Source: Neiella marina (lineage in GTDB: Bacteria; Pseudomonadota; Gammaproteobacteria; Enterobacterales; Neiellaceae). From it: 64,000 bases of DNA. Within the stretch, counting starts at the first letter, position 1; the number at the start of each line of letters is the position of its first letter. A program made the position numbers and the translations under genes. The notes under the pieces were generated by a model, which saw only the letters and a list, made by a program, of their open reading frames with translations, was not told the origin of the DNA and searched no databases. Shown here one piece after another: positions 25,799 to 35,232 of this stretch. Where the stretch lies: assembly GCF_002165625.1 (NCBI RefSeq), contig NZ_NGNS01000010.1, positions 79,988-143,987 on the forward strand, written 5' to 3'.

Positions 25799-28534
25799 CT
25801 AGCTAGGTTGAGCTAACAGTTCAGCCAACTGATTGGCAGGCATCGGTTTATAGAAATAGTAACCTTGTGCCAAGTCACAGTGTAGTTTTTGACAAAATAT
25901 TGCTTGTTGTTCGGTTTCGATTCCTTCGACCACAATGTTTAATCCAAGCTTGTGGCCCACTTGGACGATGGCTTCCAAAATCGCCTTGTCTTTATCCTGA
26001 TAAGGAGCTTCAACGACAAATGCTCGATCAATTTTTAATGTATGTACTGGGAAATGCTTGAGATAACTGAGGGACGAATAGCCCGCACCAAAATCGTCGA
26101 TCGATACTTCCATGCCTGATTCGTGAAGCGATGTCAGCCGCCGCAACAATTCCTGGTCGGCACCGATCAACACATTCTCGGTTAGCTCAATACCAATATC
26201 TTTTGGTGTCAGGCCATACTCGGCTAACGTTTCGCTGAAAAAGTTGAAGAATCCTGGCTGCTGCAGTTGTTTGCCCGAAACATTGATGTCGACCCGAATC
26301 GGTAGCAACTGCTGTGAGCGCCATTTGGCCACTTGTCGACAAGCCGCCTGAATGACCCACTGACCGAGCCGTATAATCAAATCTGAACGCTCAGCCACTG
26401 GAATAAATTCTGCTGGAGAAGCCCAATCTGCTGCTTCTTTCGGTTGCCAGCGCAATAAAGCTTCACAGGCGATAATATGTTGATTGCGCAGATCGACTTG
26501 CGGTTGGAACACCAAATGAAATTCGTCTCGATCCAATGATTGACGCAAATTGATAGCGATCTGGCGTTGCCGATTTAACTGTTCATTCATTGACGCGGCG
26601 AAGAAACGATAGCGATTGCGACCGGATTCTTTGGCTTGGTACATGGCGGCATCGGCAAACTTCAGTAGTTCAGCGCTGCTCTCTCCATCGTCCGGATACA
26701 TACTGATGCCAATGGAGGCGGTGACATAGATATCTTGCTCGAATAGGCGGTATGTGTGCTCAAATTCCGCCATGACTTTGTCGGCCACGGTTTGGATTTC
26801 ATTTCTGCCCGACATGTTGGGCAACACTATGATGAATTCATCGCCGCCGAAACGAGATAAAGTGTCGTAGTGGCGCAAATGCGCTTTCAGCCGGTCAGCC
26901 ACTTGCTGTAGTAAGTGATCACCGGCGTTGTGCCCCATTGAGTCATTAATGTCTTTGAACAAGTCCAAATCAATGAACAACAATGCCAGCTGTTGATCGA
27001 AACGGCGAGCTTCCGCCAGTCGGCGATTTAGTTCTTCTTCGAGGAAACGTCGATTCGGTAGGTTGGTCAGCAAGTCCTTTGATGCTAGCCGCTTAAGCTC
27101 TGCCGCGGTCCGATGTTGATCGGTTAAATCGACATCGACACAGAACATTTCGGGATTGTCGGTGTCCTGATTGAGCATTACGTGACTTGAGAACACCGGC
27201 ACTAAATGGCCATCTTTGTGCAGTAGGTTGAGTTCAGATGCTGGGATTTCTTTACCGCCAGATACCCACTCGTGGTGGGCCTGAACCACTGCGTCGCGCA
27301 TTGGTTCGGGAATGATTAAATGCTCCAGCCTTTGCCCCAAAGCTTCTTGTTTGCTAAAGCCATAGACTCGGCGGCTGGCGTCGTTCCAATAAATGACCTC
27401 TCGGTCGCGGTTATACCCTTGAACCGCTACCGTTGGCAGCGCCTCGATTAAGTGGCGAAAACGGCGCTCGTTTTCCCGATACTCCAATTCGGCTTGTTTG
27501 CGCTTGCTGATATTCTTAACCGTGCCGCATATCCGCTGGGTATTGCCACTGGCGTGATGATTTACCTCGACGACCTTACCTGAATCCTCGAACCAAACCC
27601 AATGGCCCAGTTGATGCTGTTGTCGGTATTCAAGGGTATAGCCGGAACCAGTCTGAATGCATTCATTCAATTGTTGTTGCACAAGGTGACTATCGTCGGG
27701 GTGAATTCGCCCCATAATCTCTTCAATATTGAACTGCTGCCGATCGGCAGGTAATCCCAAGAATTCTAGCCAGTGGCTATTAACTGAAACGGTGCCGGAG
27801 TTGTAATCCCAGTCATAAAAACCCAGCTCAGCACCATCAATAACAAGTTGCAGTTGTTCAGCCGCATGTTTAGCGGCTGTTTCCGATTGTTTGAGTGACT
27901 GCTCATTTGATTGATGAATGGCATGACTGCGACGCAATACGATTACGCCAGCAGCAGTAATCAACAAAACGACGGCAATTAAACCCAGCTGCAATGAGTA
28001 AAACGAATCAATTTGACTGCTCTGCTGAAGCTGAAAATGTCGCTCAAGCTGAGCTAGCGCCTGTTCTAACACCATCGCTGCTTGCAGGTGATTATCATAG
28101 TCCTCAGCTGTGCTAAGGCTAGTTGTTAGCTCAAGCAGGGCTTGCTGAGCCGATGTAAACTGCGCGCTTTGCTGGTTGGTAGTGGTCACAGCAGCGATGG
28201 TTTGTTGTTGGTAGTTGCCGCCGTGCTGCAGCAAATGCAGCAATTGCTGAACGCTGATCAATTGCTGCTCAATGGCAAATTTGGTTTGTCTGAGGTCACT
28301 TTGTTGGATAAATAGCAGCACCTGATTACTGGTGCTTCGGGCAGAGCTGATGATCTCGACGGTTTGTTTAGCTTGCAGTAGGCGGCTGGTGTTGACGTTG
28401 ATTCCAGAATAAATACCAATGCAGATTGCCACACCTACGGCGATGACAAACCACTCTTTTAAGCTAGGCCAGCCGGTTTCTGACTGGGCCAATTTGGTTT
28501 GCCGCACATCTGTCGATTGCTGGTTTTCCATCAT
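25799..28534 (-). CDS. Membrane GGDEF-EAL protein with two PAS domains
   Basis: The 911-residue protein has a periplasmic segment (about 46-180) between two membrane spans (28-45 and 181-201), two PAS domains (about 225-345 and 355-475), a GGDEF domain with intact GGDEF (563-567) and an EAL domain with intact EALLRW (about 692-697). It may make and/or break c-di-GMP in response to signals sensed by the periplasmic and PAS parts. Both catalytic motifs are complete, so neither activity can be ruled out. The gene heads a two-gene unit with the GH13 enzyme. Confidence 0.92.
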   Translation of the reverse strand: MMENQQSTDVRQTKLAQSETGWPSLKEWFVIAVGVAICIGIYSGINVNTSRLLQAKQTVEIISSARSTSNQVLLFIQQSDLRQTKFAIEQQLISVQQLLHLLQHGGNYQQQTIAAVTTTNQQSAQFTSAQQALLELTTSLSTAEDYDNHLQAAMVLEQALAQLERHFQLQQSSQIDSFYSLQLGLIAVVLLITAAGVIVLRRSHAIHQSNEQSLKQSETAAKHAAEQLQLVIDGAELGFYDWDYNSGTVSVNSHWLEFLGLPADRQQFNIEEIMGRIHPDDSHLVQQQLNECIQTGSGYTLEYRQQHQLGHWVWFEDSGKVVEVNHHASGNTQRICGTVKNISKRKQAELEYRENERRFRHLIEALPTVAVQGYNRDREVIYWNDASRRVYGFSKQEALGQRLEHLIIPEPMRDAVVQAHHEWVSGGKEIPASELNLLHKDGHLVPVFSSHVMLNQDTDNPEMFCVDVDLTDQHRTAAELKRLASKDLLTNLPNRRFLEEELNRRLAEARRFDQQLALLFIDLDLFKDINDSMGHNAGDHLLQQVADRLKAHLRHYDTLSRFGGDEFIIVLPNMSGRNEIQTVADKVMAEFEHTYRLFEQDIYVTASIGISMYPDDGESSAELLKFADAAMYQAKESGRNRYRFFAASMNEQLNRQRQIAINLRQSLDRDEFHLVFQPQVDLRNQHIIACEALLRWQPKEAADWASPAEFIPVAERSDLIIRLGQWVIQAACRQVAKWRSQQLLPIRVDINVSGKQLQQPGFFNFFSETLAEYGLTPKDIGIELTENVLIGADQELLRRLTSLHESGMEVSIDDFGAGYSSLSYLKHFPVHTLKIDRAFVVEAPYQDKDKAILEAIVQVGHKLGLNIVVEGIETEQQAIFCQKLHCDLAQGYYFYKPMPANQLAELLAQPS

Positions 28535-28931
28535 GTGTTAAATGTCGTCCGACAAGGGTCCGTGTCCTGAGAACTTCTTTGAGCCTAGCATATCTGTACG
28601 GTTTGGCCTTACCAAATAGTAATTAATATATGATTTTTATCATAATTTATGGCTCAAATTGCAGTTGATAATTAACTTAAAGTTGACTAACGACGCTGAC
28701 GGCTAATCGGGCAAATTAGTGGTTTTAAGGCGATGGCGGCAACTGCTTGGTGACACAGAGGTACAGTTATCAGCAGTAACCATGATCCAGCTCGCAACTT
28801 AACATTAACAAGCTGACTAAATAATTATTTTGACTCAGAGTGATAATCATTATTAGCTATAACGAAGCCAGCCAAGTAAAAACTATAATTGATGGCTATC
28901 CGTGAACTATCCCGTTATTAGAGGTGCCAAT
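28535..28931. other. Divergent intergenic region before the small gene
   Basis: This AT-rich 397-base gap separates the GGDEF-EAL gene from the divergent small gene. It holds a Fur-like box (28836-28854) and a perfect TATAAT (28884-28889) about 40 bases before the small gene's ATG. No good -35 hexamer was found at the right distance from that TATAAT. No further ORF was supported. Confidence 0.7.
28836..28854. promoter_or_regulatory. Fur-like box upstream of the small gene
   Basis: CAGAGTGATAATCATTATT matches 15 of 19 positions of the Fur consensus, including the complete GATAATCATTAT core. It lies upstream of TATAAT and 78 bases before the ATG of the small gene. Iron control is inferred from the sequence match. 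Confidence 0.6.
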
Positions 28932-29120
28932 ATGGCGAATGTAGACAACAGTATTTGTCGACCGCTCGGAGCGAAAAGCAACTCAGCTGAAGATTCACAA
29001 GAAATGACCAGTGGGCTTCATCTCCATGATGAGAAGCAAAAGCAGCTTGCTCACAATCTAGTTAGTGAAACCTTGCTATCGTTGCAAGATGAACAGCCCA
29101 GCCCGCCATTCTCAAATTAG
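28932..29120 (+). CDS. Small hypothetical protein behind a Fur-like box
   Basis: The product is 62 residues and was not recognised. It is hydrophilic, with one Cys (residue 9), a HLH cluster (30-32) and a Gln/Leu-rich amphipathic C-terminal half; no signal peptide or membrane segment. GAGGTG 6 bases before ATG 28932 supports translation. The unit is short and closed by a strong terminator, so it may be a stand-alone small protein gene or a regulatory RNA that carries an ORF. It does not resemble HemP or the bacterioferritin-associated ferredoxin. Confidence 0.55.
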   Translation: MANVDNSICRPLGAKSNSAEDSQEMTSGLHLHDEKQKQLAHNLVSETLLSLQDEQPSPPFSN

Positions 29121-29152
29121 GCTGAATATACACCAACAACGAATGTCTCCAG

Positions 29153-29190
29153 AAAATGCCAGCTGCAGGTCTTGCAGCTGGCATTTTTTA
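29153..29190. terminator. Bidirectional terminator between the small gene and the NIT-like gene
   Basis: AAAATGCCAGCTGCA and its complement (29173-29187) form a 15-bp stem around GGTCT, with T6 on the right and A4 on the left. It serves the small gene from the left and the minus-strand NIT-like gene from the right. Confidence 0.92.
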
Positions 29191-29208
29191 TGGCACTTGC
29201 GAATATCG

Positions 29209-30027
29209 CTAAGTTGTTTTGATCTGCCGATTAAGTTGTTCTAACCCCTGGTCAAAACCTACCAGCACAGTATCCAACGCTTCTGTCGCCAGAGCGAAGT
29301 AATCCGCCGGTTTAATTGATGGGTGAGAAACCATGACGTTGGCTTCCATACTCGACAGCAATGGCGATAGTTTGCCTTTGATTTGGCTGGTGGCCACCGA
29401 GAGTTGGTATTCCTCCAGTTTGCTGTGCAAATACTTCAACCGAATTCGTTCGACGCTGCCACAATGAGCAGATGCGGCGACGCCAGTTCCTAACGCTCGG
29501 GCTTGGCCAATGTATTCAGCATTAAACAAAGTCGACTTCCACAGCTCTTCAGCGGGTTGATTTGAGGTCAGCTGTAACTCTTGCAAATGATGTTGCTCGG
29601 CGCAGTCTTCGATCAAGTGCAGTACGTTCATCACTAAACGGTTGTGCTGCTCCAATGCGTAACTGGCTTGGTGATTAATGTAATTCGTTGATAATCGAGC
29701 CCAGTGATCTTGAATACTGCTCCAGCGCTCAGAGCGTTTAATCCATTGTCCTTGCTGGTTTAGTTTGGCAATAACCTGACTGATCTGGCGCTGCAATTCA
29801 GCAATTCTAATTTTTGCTGAGTCATCACCATTGAGATAGCCATTGGTTAAACCTCGGTGTTGTTGCACTGACGTCAGTAGTTTGCGCAGTTGCTGCAACC
29901 AATCAATCCCTTGCTGGTAGCGCATGTTGGCTTGCTGGCGAATGCGGTAGTTGCTGAACCACATAACAACAATAAGTAGCGCTGATATCGCTACCACCAT
30001 CAAAATAATATTGAGATAACTATTCAT
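29209..30027 (-). CDS. NIT-like (nitrate/nitrite-sensing) helical domain protein, membrane-anchored
   Basis: The 272-residue protein has one N-terminal membrane span (about 5-26) and an all-helical domain resembling the NIT family: QQHRGLTNGYL (about 56-66) and, later, FNAEYIGQARALGTGVAAS, both seen in NIT sensors. Basic residues directly after the span suggest the domain may be cytoplasmic. It has no output domain of its own. It starts 10 bases after the chemoreceptor gene, so the two form an operon and probably a signalling pair. The ligand (nitrate or nitrite) is inferred from the family and has not been shown. Confidence 0.6.
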   Translation of the reverse strand: MNSYLNIILMVVAISALLIVVMWFSNYRIRQQANMRYQQGIDWLQQLRKLLTSVQQHRGLTNGYLNGDDSAKIRIAELQRQISQVIAKLNQQGQWIKRSERWSSIQDHWARLSTNYINHQASYALEQHNRLVMNVLHLIEDCAEQHHLQELQLTSNQPAEELWKSTLFNAEYIGQARALGTGVAASAHCGSVERIRLKYLHSKLEEYQLSVATSQIKGKLSPLLSSMEANVMVSHPSIKPADYFALATEALDTVLVGFDQGLEQLNRQIKTT

Positions 30028-30037
30028 CAGACTAATC

Positions 30038-31153
30038 CTATGACTGCACTAAGGCTCTTAAATGCTGAGCGACATCGGCTGTTTGTTTTGCCATAACAGC
30101 ATTTTCCTTAGCAGTAACAGCGACATTTTCGATATGGGAAGAAATTTCACGAGTGGCGATGACTTGCTGTTCGGTTGCGCTGGCGATACCGGCAATTTCA
30201 TCAGAGACTTGATCAGAAGTACTAACGATTTGTTCTAATACATCCACTGCTGAAGACACGCTGGTTAAGCACTGATCGCTTTGTGACACTACATGGTCCA
30301 TATGATCAGCCACTTGTTTCATGTTGTTGGTGACGCCAGAAGCATGTTCGGTAATAGCATTTGCCGACTCGTGGCTGCGCTGAGCGAGGCCGCGTACTTC
30401 ATCGGCTACAACCGCAAACCCTCGACCATGATCGCCGGCTCGGGCGGCTTCTATCGCGGCATTTAACGCCAGTAAATTGGTCTGTTCTGCTATTTCACGA
30501 ATGATTTGAGACATACTGACAACGGTCGATAGATTGTCTTCCAGAGATTTGATTCGCGAGCCCGTCTCGTTAGCCAATGCTGTCACTGTGTTGACTTGTT
30601 CTTGTGCCGATCGAAGCGCTTGATGTCCCTCCAAACAGATCGATTTTGCACTCTCCGACGCGGTTCGAGTGTCCTCTATTCGTTGTGCAACTTCGTCGAT
30701 GCTTTGGGAAATTTCTGTCGTTGCGGCGGCTGTACTGGTGGTCGCAGCAGATTGATCTTCGGAGTGGGTCGCGACTTGGTTGGCGTTATTGGCAAGCTCG
30801 GCGCTGGAGTAGCCCATTTCGTGCACAATGGCTTGCAAACTGTCTAGGCTGCGACTTTTGCTACGCAACATATCAACAAACGGTTCTTGCAGTTGCCGCA
30901 GCGGGCCTTTAAGCCAGCGTTCTACGTGGTTGTCATGCTGCGTTTCTAATTCATGTAAATAGTCATTCAGTGCGACGCTATCGTTGTGAATCACCTTGAA
31001 CAAGATTGTTTGCAGACCAAGCCCGACTAACGCCAGCGCAAAGGCCACCTCAAACTGACCGGCGACAGCGCTGAGTATTGCGGGGATTGGTATGATAAAA
31101 CTAAGTTTGTAGCAGCCAGAGCATCCGAGCTGCTGTAGTAGTCGACTCATCAT
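30038..31153 (-). CDS. Methyl-accepting chemotaxis protein without a sensor domain
   Basis: The 371-residue protein has two adjacent N-terminal membrane spans (about 14-52, a hairpin with almost no loop), a linker, and the MCP signalling domain with its hallmark [18 protein letters not shown] and [16 protein letters not shown]. It should bind CheA/CheW and control swimming. There is no periplasmic ligand domain; the input may come from the NIT-like protein encoded right after it. Tandem ATGs begin the gene, the second one being better spaced from AAGG. Confidence 0.92.
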   Translation of the reverse strand: MMSRLLQQLGCSGCYKLSFIIPIPAILSAVAGQFEVAFALALVGLGLQTILFKVIHNDSVALNDYLHELETQHDNHVERWLKGPLRQLQEPFVDMLRSKSRSLDSLQAIVHEMGYSSAELANNANQVATHSEDQSAATTSTAAATTEISQSIDEVAQRIEDTRTASESAKSICLEGHQALRSAQEQVNTVTALANETGSRIKSLEDNLSTVVSMSQIIREIAEQTNLLALNAAIEAARAGDHGRGFAVVADEVRGLAQRSHESANAITEHASGVTNNMKQVADHMDHVVSQSDQCLTSVSSAVDVLEQIVSTSDQVSDEIAGIASATEQQVIATREISSHIENVAVTAKENAVMAKQTADVAQHLRALVQS

Positions 31154-31535
31154 CCTTGATTCGCTTCTGTTGTATTGAACTTATGCATTGCTTGGTGTGT
31201 AAAAATTAATGACAGTTTTTCCAAGCAATTAATGAACCAAACGCACCAATATAAAGCGGTGTTTTTTTAACTTGTTGAAATTAAATGGTTTGTATTTGGT
31301 TTTGGTGTTTATGGGTAAATTGATTTAGATCAATTTAAATGTTCTATTGTGGTGCAAATGGGGGTGGGGTGAAGATGATGCTTCTCATTTGTGCAATGTG
31401 CTGTATTCAAAACAGTGCAACATCACGAACATTCATAACGAGTTGATCTGACGCATTCGCAATACGCAACGATTTGACTAGACTCACAAGTTCCGTCATC
31501 TCGATACCTGCCATCAATCGAAGGATTTGTCTGCT
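31154..31535. other. Divergent intergenic region with a perfect FNR box
   Basis: These 382 bases separate the chemoreceptor gene (minus) from the DASS transporter gene (plus). The only clear signal is the FNR box at 31320-31333. On the minus strand TACAAA (31294-31289) lies near the position expected for a promoter activated from that site. No ORF was supported. Confidence 0.7.
31320..31333. promoter_or_regulatory. FNR-type site (perfect consensus)
   Basis: TTGATTTAGATCAA matches the FNR consensus TTGAT-N4-ATCAA in all ten defined positions. Its centre is about 44 bases before a possible start of the chemoreceptor transcript, close to the class II activator distance of 41.5. Regulation of the DASS gene on the other side is also possible. 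Confidence 0.75.
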
Positions 31536-32957
31536 GTGAAACTTAAGGAAGCACTCCGGTATTTGCTCGCCTTTGGCTTACCGATCGTCATTTTATGTTT
31601 ACCTCTGTCAGCTTTTGGCATCGAAGGCATGACCATTCAGGAACAACGAGTGGTGGCCATATTTGTTATGGCTGCATTGTGCTGGGTACTAGAACCAATC
31701 CCCATTTACGCGACTTCGGTACTAGTGATTGTGCTGGAGCTGTTGGTGCTGTCAGATAAAGCATTGATCTTTTTCAAAAGCGGTGTTGAGCAGCCAGATT
31801 TCGGGGTGGTGTTGAGCTACAAAGACATCATGGCAACCTTTGCGTCGCCAATTATCATGTTGTTCTTGGGCGGGTTCTTTCTTGCTATGGCGGCGACTAA
31901 GTATCGATTGGACGTCAACTTGGCTCGGGTGCTACTCAAACCTTTTGGCCATAAGCCAGCGAACGTCATGCTGGGATTAATGGTGATCACGGCAATCTTC
32001 TCGATGTTTATGTCGAACACTGCAACGACTGCGATGATGTTGGCCATTCTAGTTCCGGTGCTGTCGATATTTTCGCCGGGAGATCGTGGCAAGGCTGCAT
32101 TTGCTTTAGCTATCCCGGTGGCTGCCAATATTGGCGGTATTGGCACTCCTATCGGTACGCCGCCTAATGCCATTGCGCTGAAGTATCTTACTGGCGAAAA
32201 CTATATTGGTTTCGGTGAATGGATGTCCTTCGCGGTGCCGTTTGTTGTGGTGATGTTGCTGATTGCATGGTTTTTGCTGAAAACCCTGTTCCCAAGCCAG
32301 CAAGACAAAATGGAATTGGCCATCAAGGGTAAGTTTCTTAAAACACCAAAAGCTATTGTGGTTTACGTCACCTTCGCTGTGACCATTTTACTTTGGTTAA
32401 TGGGCAGCTCTCATGGCATGAACTCTTACACTGTGGCATTAATTCCCGTTGCAGTATTCTCGGTGACGAAAATCATTGGCAAAGATGATCTAAAGAACAT
32501 TTCATGGGATGTGTTGTGGCTGGTCTCAGGTGGTTTTGCTTTGGGGCTAGCATTAGATAAGACAGGCTTAGCTTCTCATGCTGTTAGCGCAATTCCATTC
32601 TCAGAGTTTTCGCCGCTGTTGGTGATTCTTGCGGTCACCTTATTGTGCTTATTGATGGCAAACTTCATGTCGCATACAGCAACGGCAAACTTACTGATGC
32701 CGATCGTTGCAGCATTAGCCGTGAGCATGGATAGCCTGGCTGGTTTTGGTGGCACCAAAGCCATTTTGTTGTGTGTCACCTTTGCGGCGTCTTTGGGCAT
32801 GTCGCTACCCATTAGTACCCCGCCCAATGCACTGGCCCACGCAGCTGGCCACACAACAACCGGTGATATGGCCAAAGTGGGGGCGGCGTTAGGTGCTATT
32901 GGTGTGACTTTGACCTTTGTGATGGTTTATTTGATGCGCGTCGTTGGATACGTATAA
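31536..32957 (+). CDS. DASS/SLC13-family anion symporter
   Basis: The 473-residue protein has about eleven to twelve membrane spans and both SNT-type motifs of the divalent anion:sodium symporters: SNTATTAMML with PIGTPPNA in the first half and SHTATANLLMPI with PISTPPNALAH in the second. It imports dicarboxylates such as succinate, or related anions, with sodium. GTG at 31536 is chosen because AAGGA lies 10 bases before it; a TTG three codons earlier at 31527 has no proper spacing. It is followed after 10 bases by a response regulator gene in the same direction. Confidence 0.92.
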   Translation: MKLKEALRYLLAFGLPIVILCLPLSAFGIEGMTIQEQRVVAIFVMAALCWVLEPIPIYATSVLVIVLELLVLSDKALIFFKSGVEQPDFGVVLSYKDIMATFASPIIMLFLGGFFLAMAATKYRLDVNLARVLLKPFGHKPANVMLGLMVITAIFSMFMSNTATTAMMLAILVPVLSIFSPGDRGKAAFALAIPVAANIGGIGTPIGTPPNAIALKYLTGENYIGFGEWMSFAVPFVVVMLLIAWFLLKTLFPSQQDKMELAIKGKFLKTPKAIVVYVTFAVTILLWLMGSSHGMNSYTVALIPVAVFSVTKIIGKDDLKNISWDVLWLVSGGFALGLALDKTGLASHAVSAIPFSEFSPLLVILAVTLLCLLMANFMSHTATANLLMPIVAALAVSMDSLAGFGGTKAILLCVTFAASLGMSLPISTPPNALAHAAGHTTTGDMAKVGAALGAIGVTLTFVMVYLMRVVGYV

Positions 32958-32967
32958 GGAGCATAAA

Positions 32968-33450
32968 ATGGAAAAATTAACGATCATATGTGTTGATGAC
33001 CAACCGGAAGTACTCAATGCTGTGGCCCGAGATATCGATTCACTGAGCTCCCATTGCGACATCGAAGAGTGTCAATCGGCACAAGAGTGCTTGGATTTGC
33101 TTGAAGAGCTGGATGCAGAGGGAAAGCCAATTGCGTTGGTGATCTCTGACCATGTGATGCCCGAGAAAAATGGTGTTCAGATGCTGACTGAGATCGCCAG
33201 TGATGGTCGGTTCAACAAAACTCGGTTGTTTTTGTTGACAGGATTAGCGACTCATCAAGACACGATACAGGCGATTAACCAAGCGGGTATCGATCAATAT
33301 TTTGAGAAAGCTTGGGATCCTGATGAATTGATAGCAGAGTGCAAACGCGCCTTAACGCGTTATGTCTTTGCTGCCGGCTTGGATTACCTTGACTATCAGC
33401 CTGTGTTGGATGCTGAGAAGACTTTTGAGCTGGTAGCCGGCAAAGTTTAA
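32968..33450 (+). CDS. Single-domain response regulator
   Basis: The 160-residue protein is a receiver domain with a short tail. The acidic pocket is VDDQP (9-13), the phosphorylation site is Asp61 in ISDHVMP, and Thr91 and Lys114 complete the switch set. There is no DNA-binding output domain, so it acts by protein contact, as CheY-like or phosphorelay proteins do. AAGGAGCATAAA precedes ATG 32968. Its link to a dicarboxylate transporter suggests nutrient-linked signalling; no kinase gene is adjacent. Confidence 0.9.
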   Translation: MEKLTIICVDDQPEVLNAVARDIDSLSSHCDIEECQSAQECLDLLEELDAEGKPIALVISDHVMPEKNGVQMLTEIASDGRFNKTRLFLLTGLATHQDTIQAINQAGIDQYFEKAWDPDELIAECKRALTRYVFAAGLDYLDYQPVLDAEKTFELVAGKV

Positions 33451-33466
33451 CTCGCTCTACCACTCT

Positions 33467-33505
33467 AAAAAGCCCGCTAGATCTCGGTTCTAGCGGGCTT
33501 TTTTA
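33467..33505. terminator. Terminator after the response regulator
   Basis: AAAAAGCCCGCTAGA and TCTAGCGGGCTTTTT pair as a 15-bp stem around a 7-base loop, with a T6 run after it. Confidence 0.9.
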
Positions 33506-33621
33506 TTTTGGCATAACCAATATTTGTGGATGCTATCTACTAAATGATAATTGGTTTGGATAAATATTTTTATTGGTATGACAATGGTTCCGTTTTGTAA
33601 TCTGGCTTCCGGAGTATTGCT

Positions 33622-35232
33622 GTGCTGTTTCGAACCTTTAAATCTTTAATGATATCGGTTTTATTGGGATTCTCTCTAATGTCATTTTGTCAGGCCAAAA
33701 CGATAGTTTACCAAGGCAGTGGCAATGAAGAGTGGAAGAAAACCGGCGTTCGGGGTGGTGATGTTATCGTCATCCCTGACGGCGAGTATCACAACTTTAA
33801 AATTACCATTCAGGGCAAGGGTAAGCGCTCTAAGCCAGTTCGACTGAAAGCTGAAACGCCTGGAGGGGTGGTATTAACCGGCGAAAGTTGGATTTATTAC
33901 TATGGCCACTATGTGGTGGTCGATGGCTTTGATTTGAAGAACATCAAGCCTTCGCTCTATAACAAAAAACTGCGTGCGCCTATTGCCAATATAAAACCCG
34001 GAGCGAGTACCGAAAAATCAGCGGATATGTGTCAAATGTGCATCTTGCAGCACATCCGTATTGACCAAGAACATCCAGAGGCGCTGGCAGCCGACTATCG
34101 GTGGGTCGACATTTATGGTTATTACAACATTGTTCGCCACAACTACTTTGGTGGCAAAAAGTCTCAAGGACGGGTACTGCAGCTCAATCTCAAGCATGCC
34201 GATAAGGAAAACAAACCGGCCAATCATCGTATTCAATACAACTACTTTGCGTCTCGAAACGAAGGTGAGCCGCTAGATAATGGCGGTGAAGCCCTGCTCA
34301 TTGGAGAGTCGAGTCGGCAGCATGTTAGTGCTCAAGTGCGAGTTGAAATGAACCTGTTTTATGACGCATCCGTTGCTGGTGAGCCCGAAGTTATTTCCAA
34401 TAAATCGTCCGATAACTTGTACCAATACAACACCATTCGTAATACCTCAGCGAGTTTGACCTTGCGTCACGGTGACCGTAACACAGTGCAATACAACTGG
34501 TTTTTGCAAAACCAACGGCCAGGCTCAGGTGGCGTGCGGGTCATCGGCAAAGATAATGTGGTGTTGAACAATTACATCGACGGTGCCGCTGGTGCGCAAG
34601 GAGAAACTGAGGGCAAAACTTACCGCACCGCGTTGGGTATGGCGGCGGGCTATTCTGAGGCTGATGACAAAGCCCATATCAATGGTTATCAATTAAGCGT
34701 CAATAACGTTTTTGACCGTAATACGGTCGTGCGCTCGGTGCAACCTGTGATGTTGTCATCTTGGTACAAACGCGATCAGGACATGACTCGTCCACCTCAA
34801 CAAACGACGTTTACCAATAACCTAGTGTTTCAAATGGGGCATCAACCATTGGATGAGTATTGGGTCAAGGGTCAGGCGATCAGTGTCGATTTCACACCGG
34901 AGTCAAAATACACCAATAAACAAGGAAAGCAGAATGTGGCGGAATACTTTCCATCGTTTAAGGCGCTAAGTGGCAATATTAGTGATTGGGCAGTCTCTAA
35001 CTTAGTGAAAGAAGGTGTCACTATTGATCGCACCAGCAAGTTATCGGGCTGCGATGCCTTTGCCACCGGTGATCAGGTGTTTGAGCCGTTTGGCGGCACA
35101 GGGGCTGATTTATCCTTGATGGCAGAGCCACTGCGATGGACCAACGAGTTAAAATCAGCCAAGTTGGGCCCCGCTTGGTTAAACAACAACTGGCTCGATG
35201 CCGCCAAAGGCTATCGGCCTTGTCAGTCGTAG
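33622..35232 (+). CDS. Polysaccharide lyase family 6 alginate lyase
   Basis: The 536-residue protein has a signal peptide (cleavage after CQA) and a parallel beta-helix of the PL6/chondroitinase B family. Catalytic Lys261 (SNKS) and Arg282 (LTLRHG) are 21 residues apart, the same spacing as Lys250-Arg271 of chondroitinase B. The HNYF and YNYF repeats mark the helix turns. It cuts alginate in the periplasm or outside by beta-elimination. A GTG start at 33622 has GGAG upstream. No other alginate genes (PL7, PL17, kdg) are next to it, so it stands alone here. Confidence 0.92.
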   Translation: MLFRTFKSLMISVLLGFSLMSFCQAKTIVYQGSGNEEWKKTGVRGGDVIVIPDGEYHNFKITIQGKGKRSKPVRLKAETPGGVVLTGESWIYYYGHYVVVDGFDLKNIKPSLYNKKLRAPIANIKPGASTEKSADMCQMCILQHIRIDQEHPEALAADYRWVDIYGYYNIVRHNYFGGKKSQGRVLQLNLKHADKENKPANHRIQYNYFASRNEGEPLDNGGEALLIGESSRQHVSAQVRVEMNLFYDASVAGEPEVISNKSSDNLYQYNTIRNTSASLTLRHGDRNTVQYNWFLQNQRPGSGGVRVIGKDNVVLNNYIDGAAGAQGETEGKTYRTALGMAAGYSEADDKAHINGYQLSVNNVFDRNTVVRSVQPVMLSSWYKRDQDMTRPPQQTTFTNNLVFQMGHQPLDEYWVKGQAISVDFTPESKYTNKQGKQNVAEYFPSFKALSGNISDWAVSNLVKEGVTIDRTSKLSGCDAFATGDQVFEPFGGTGADLSLMAEPLRWTNELKSAKLGPAWLNNNWLDAAKGYRPCQS

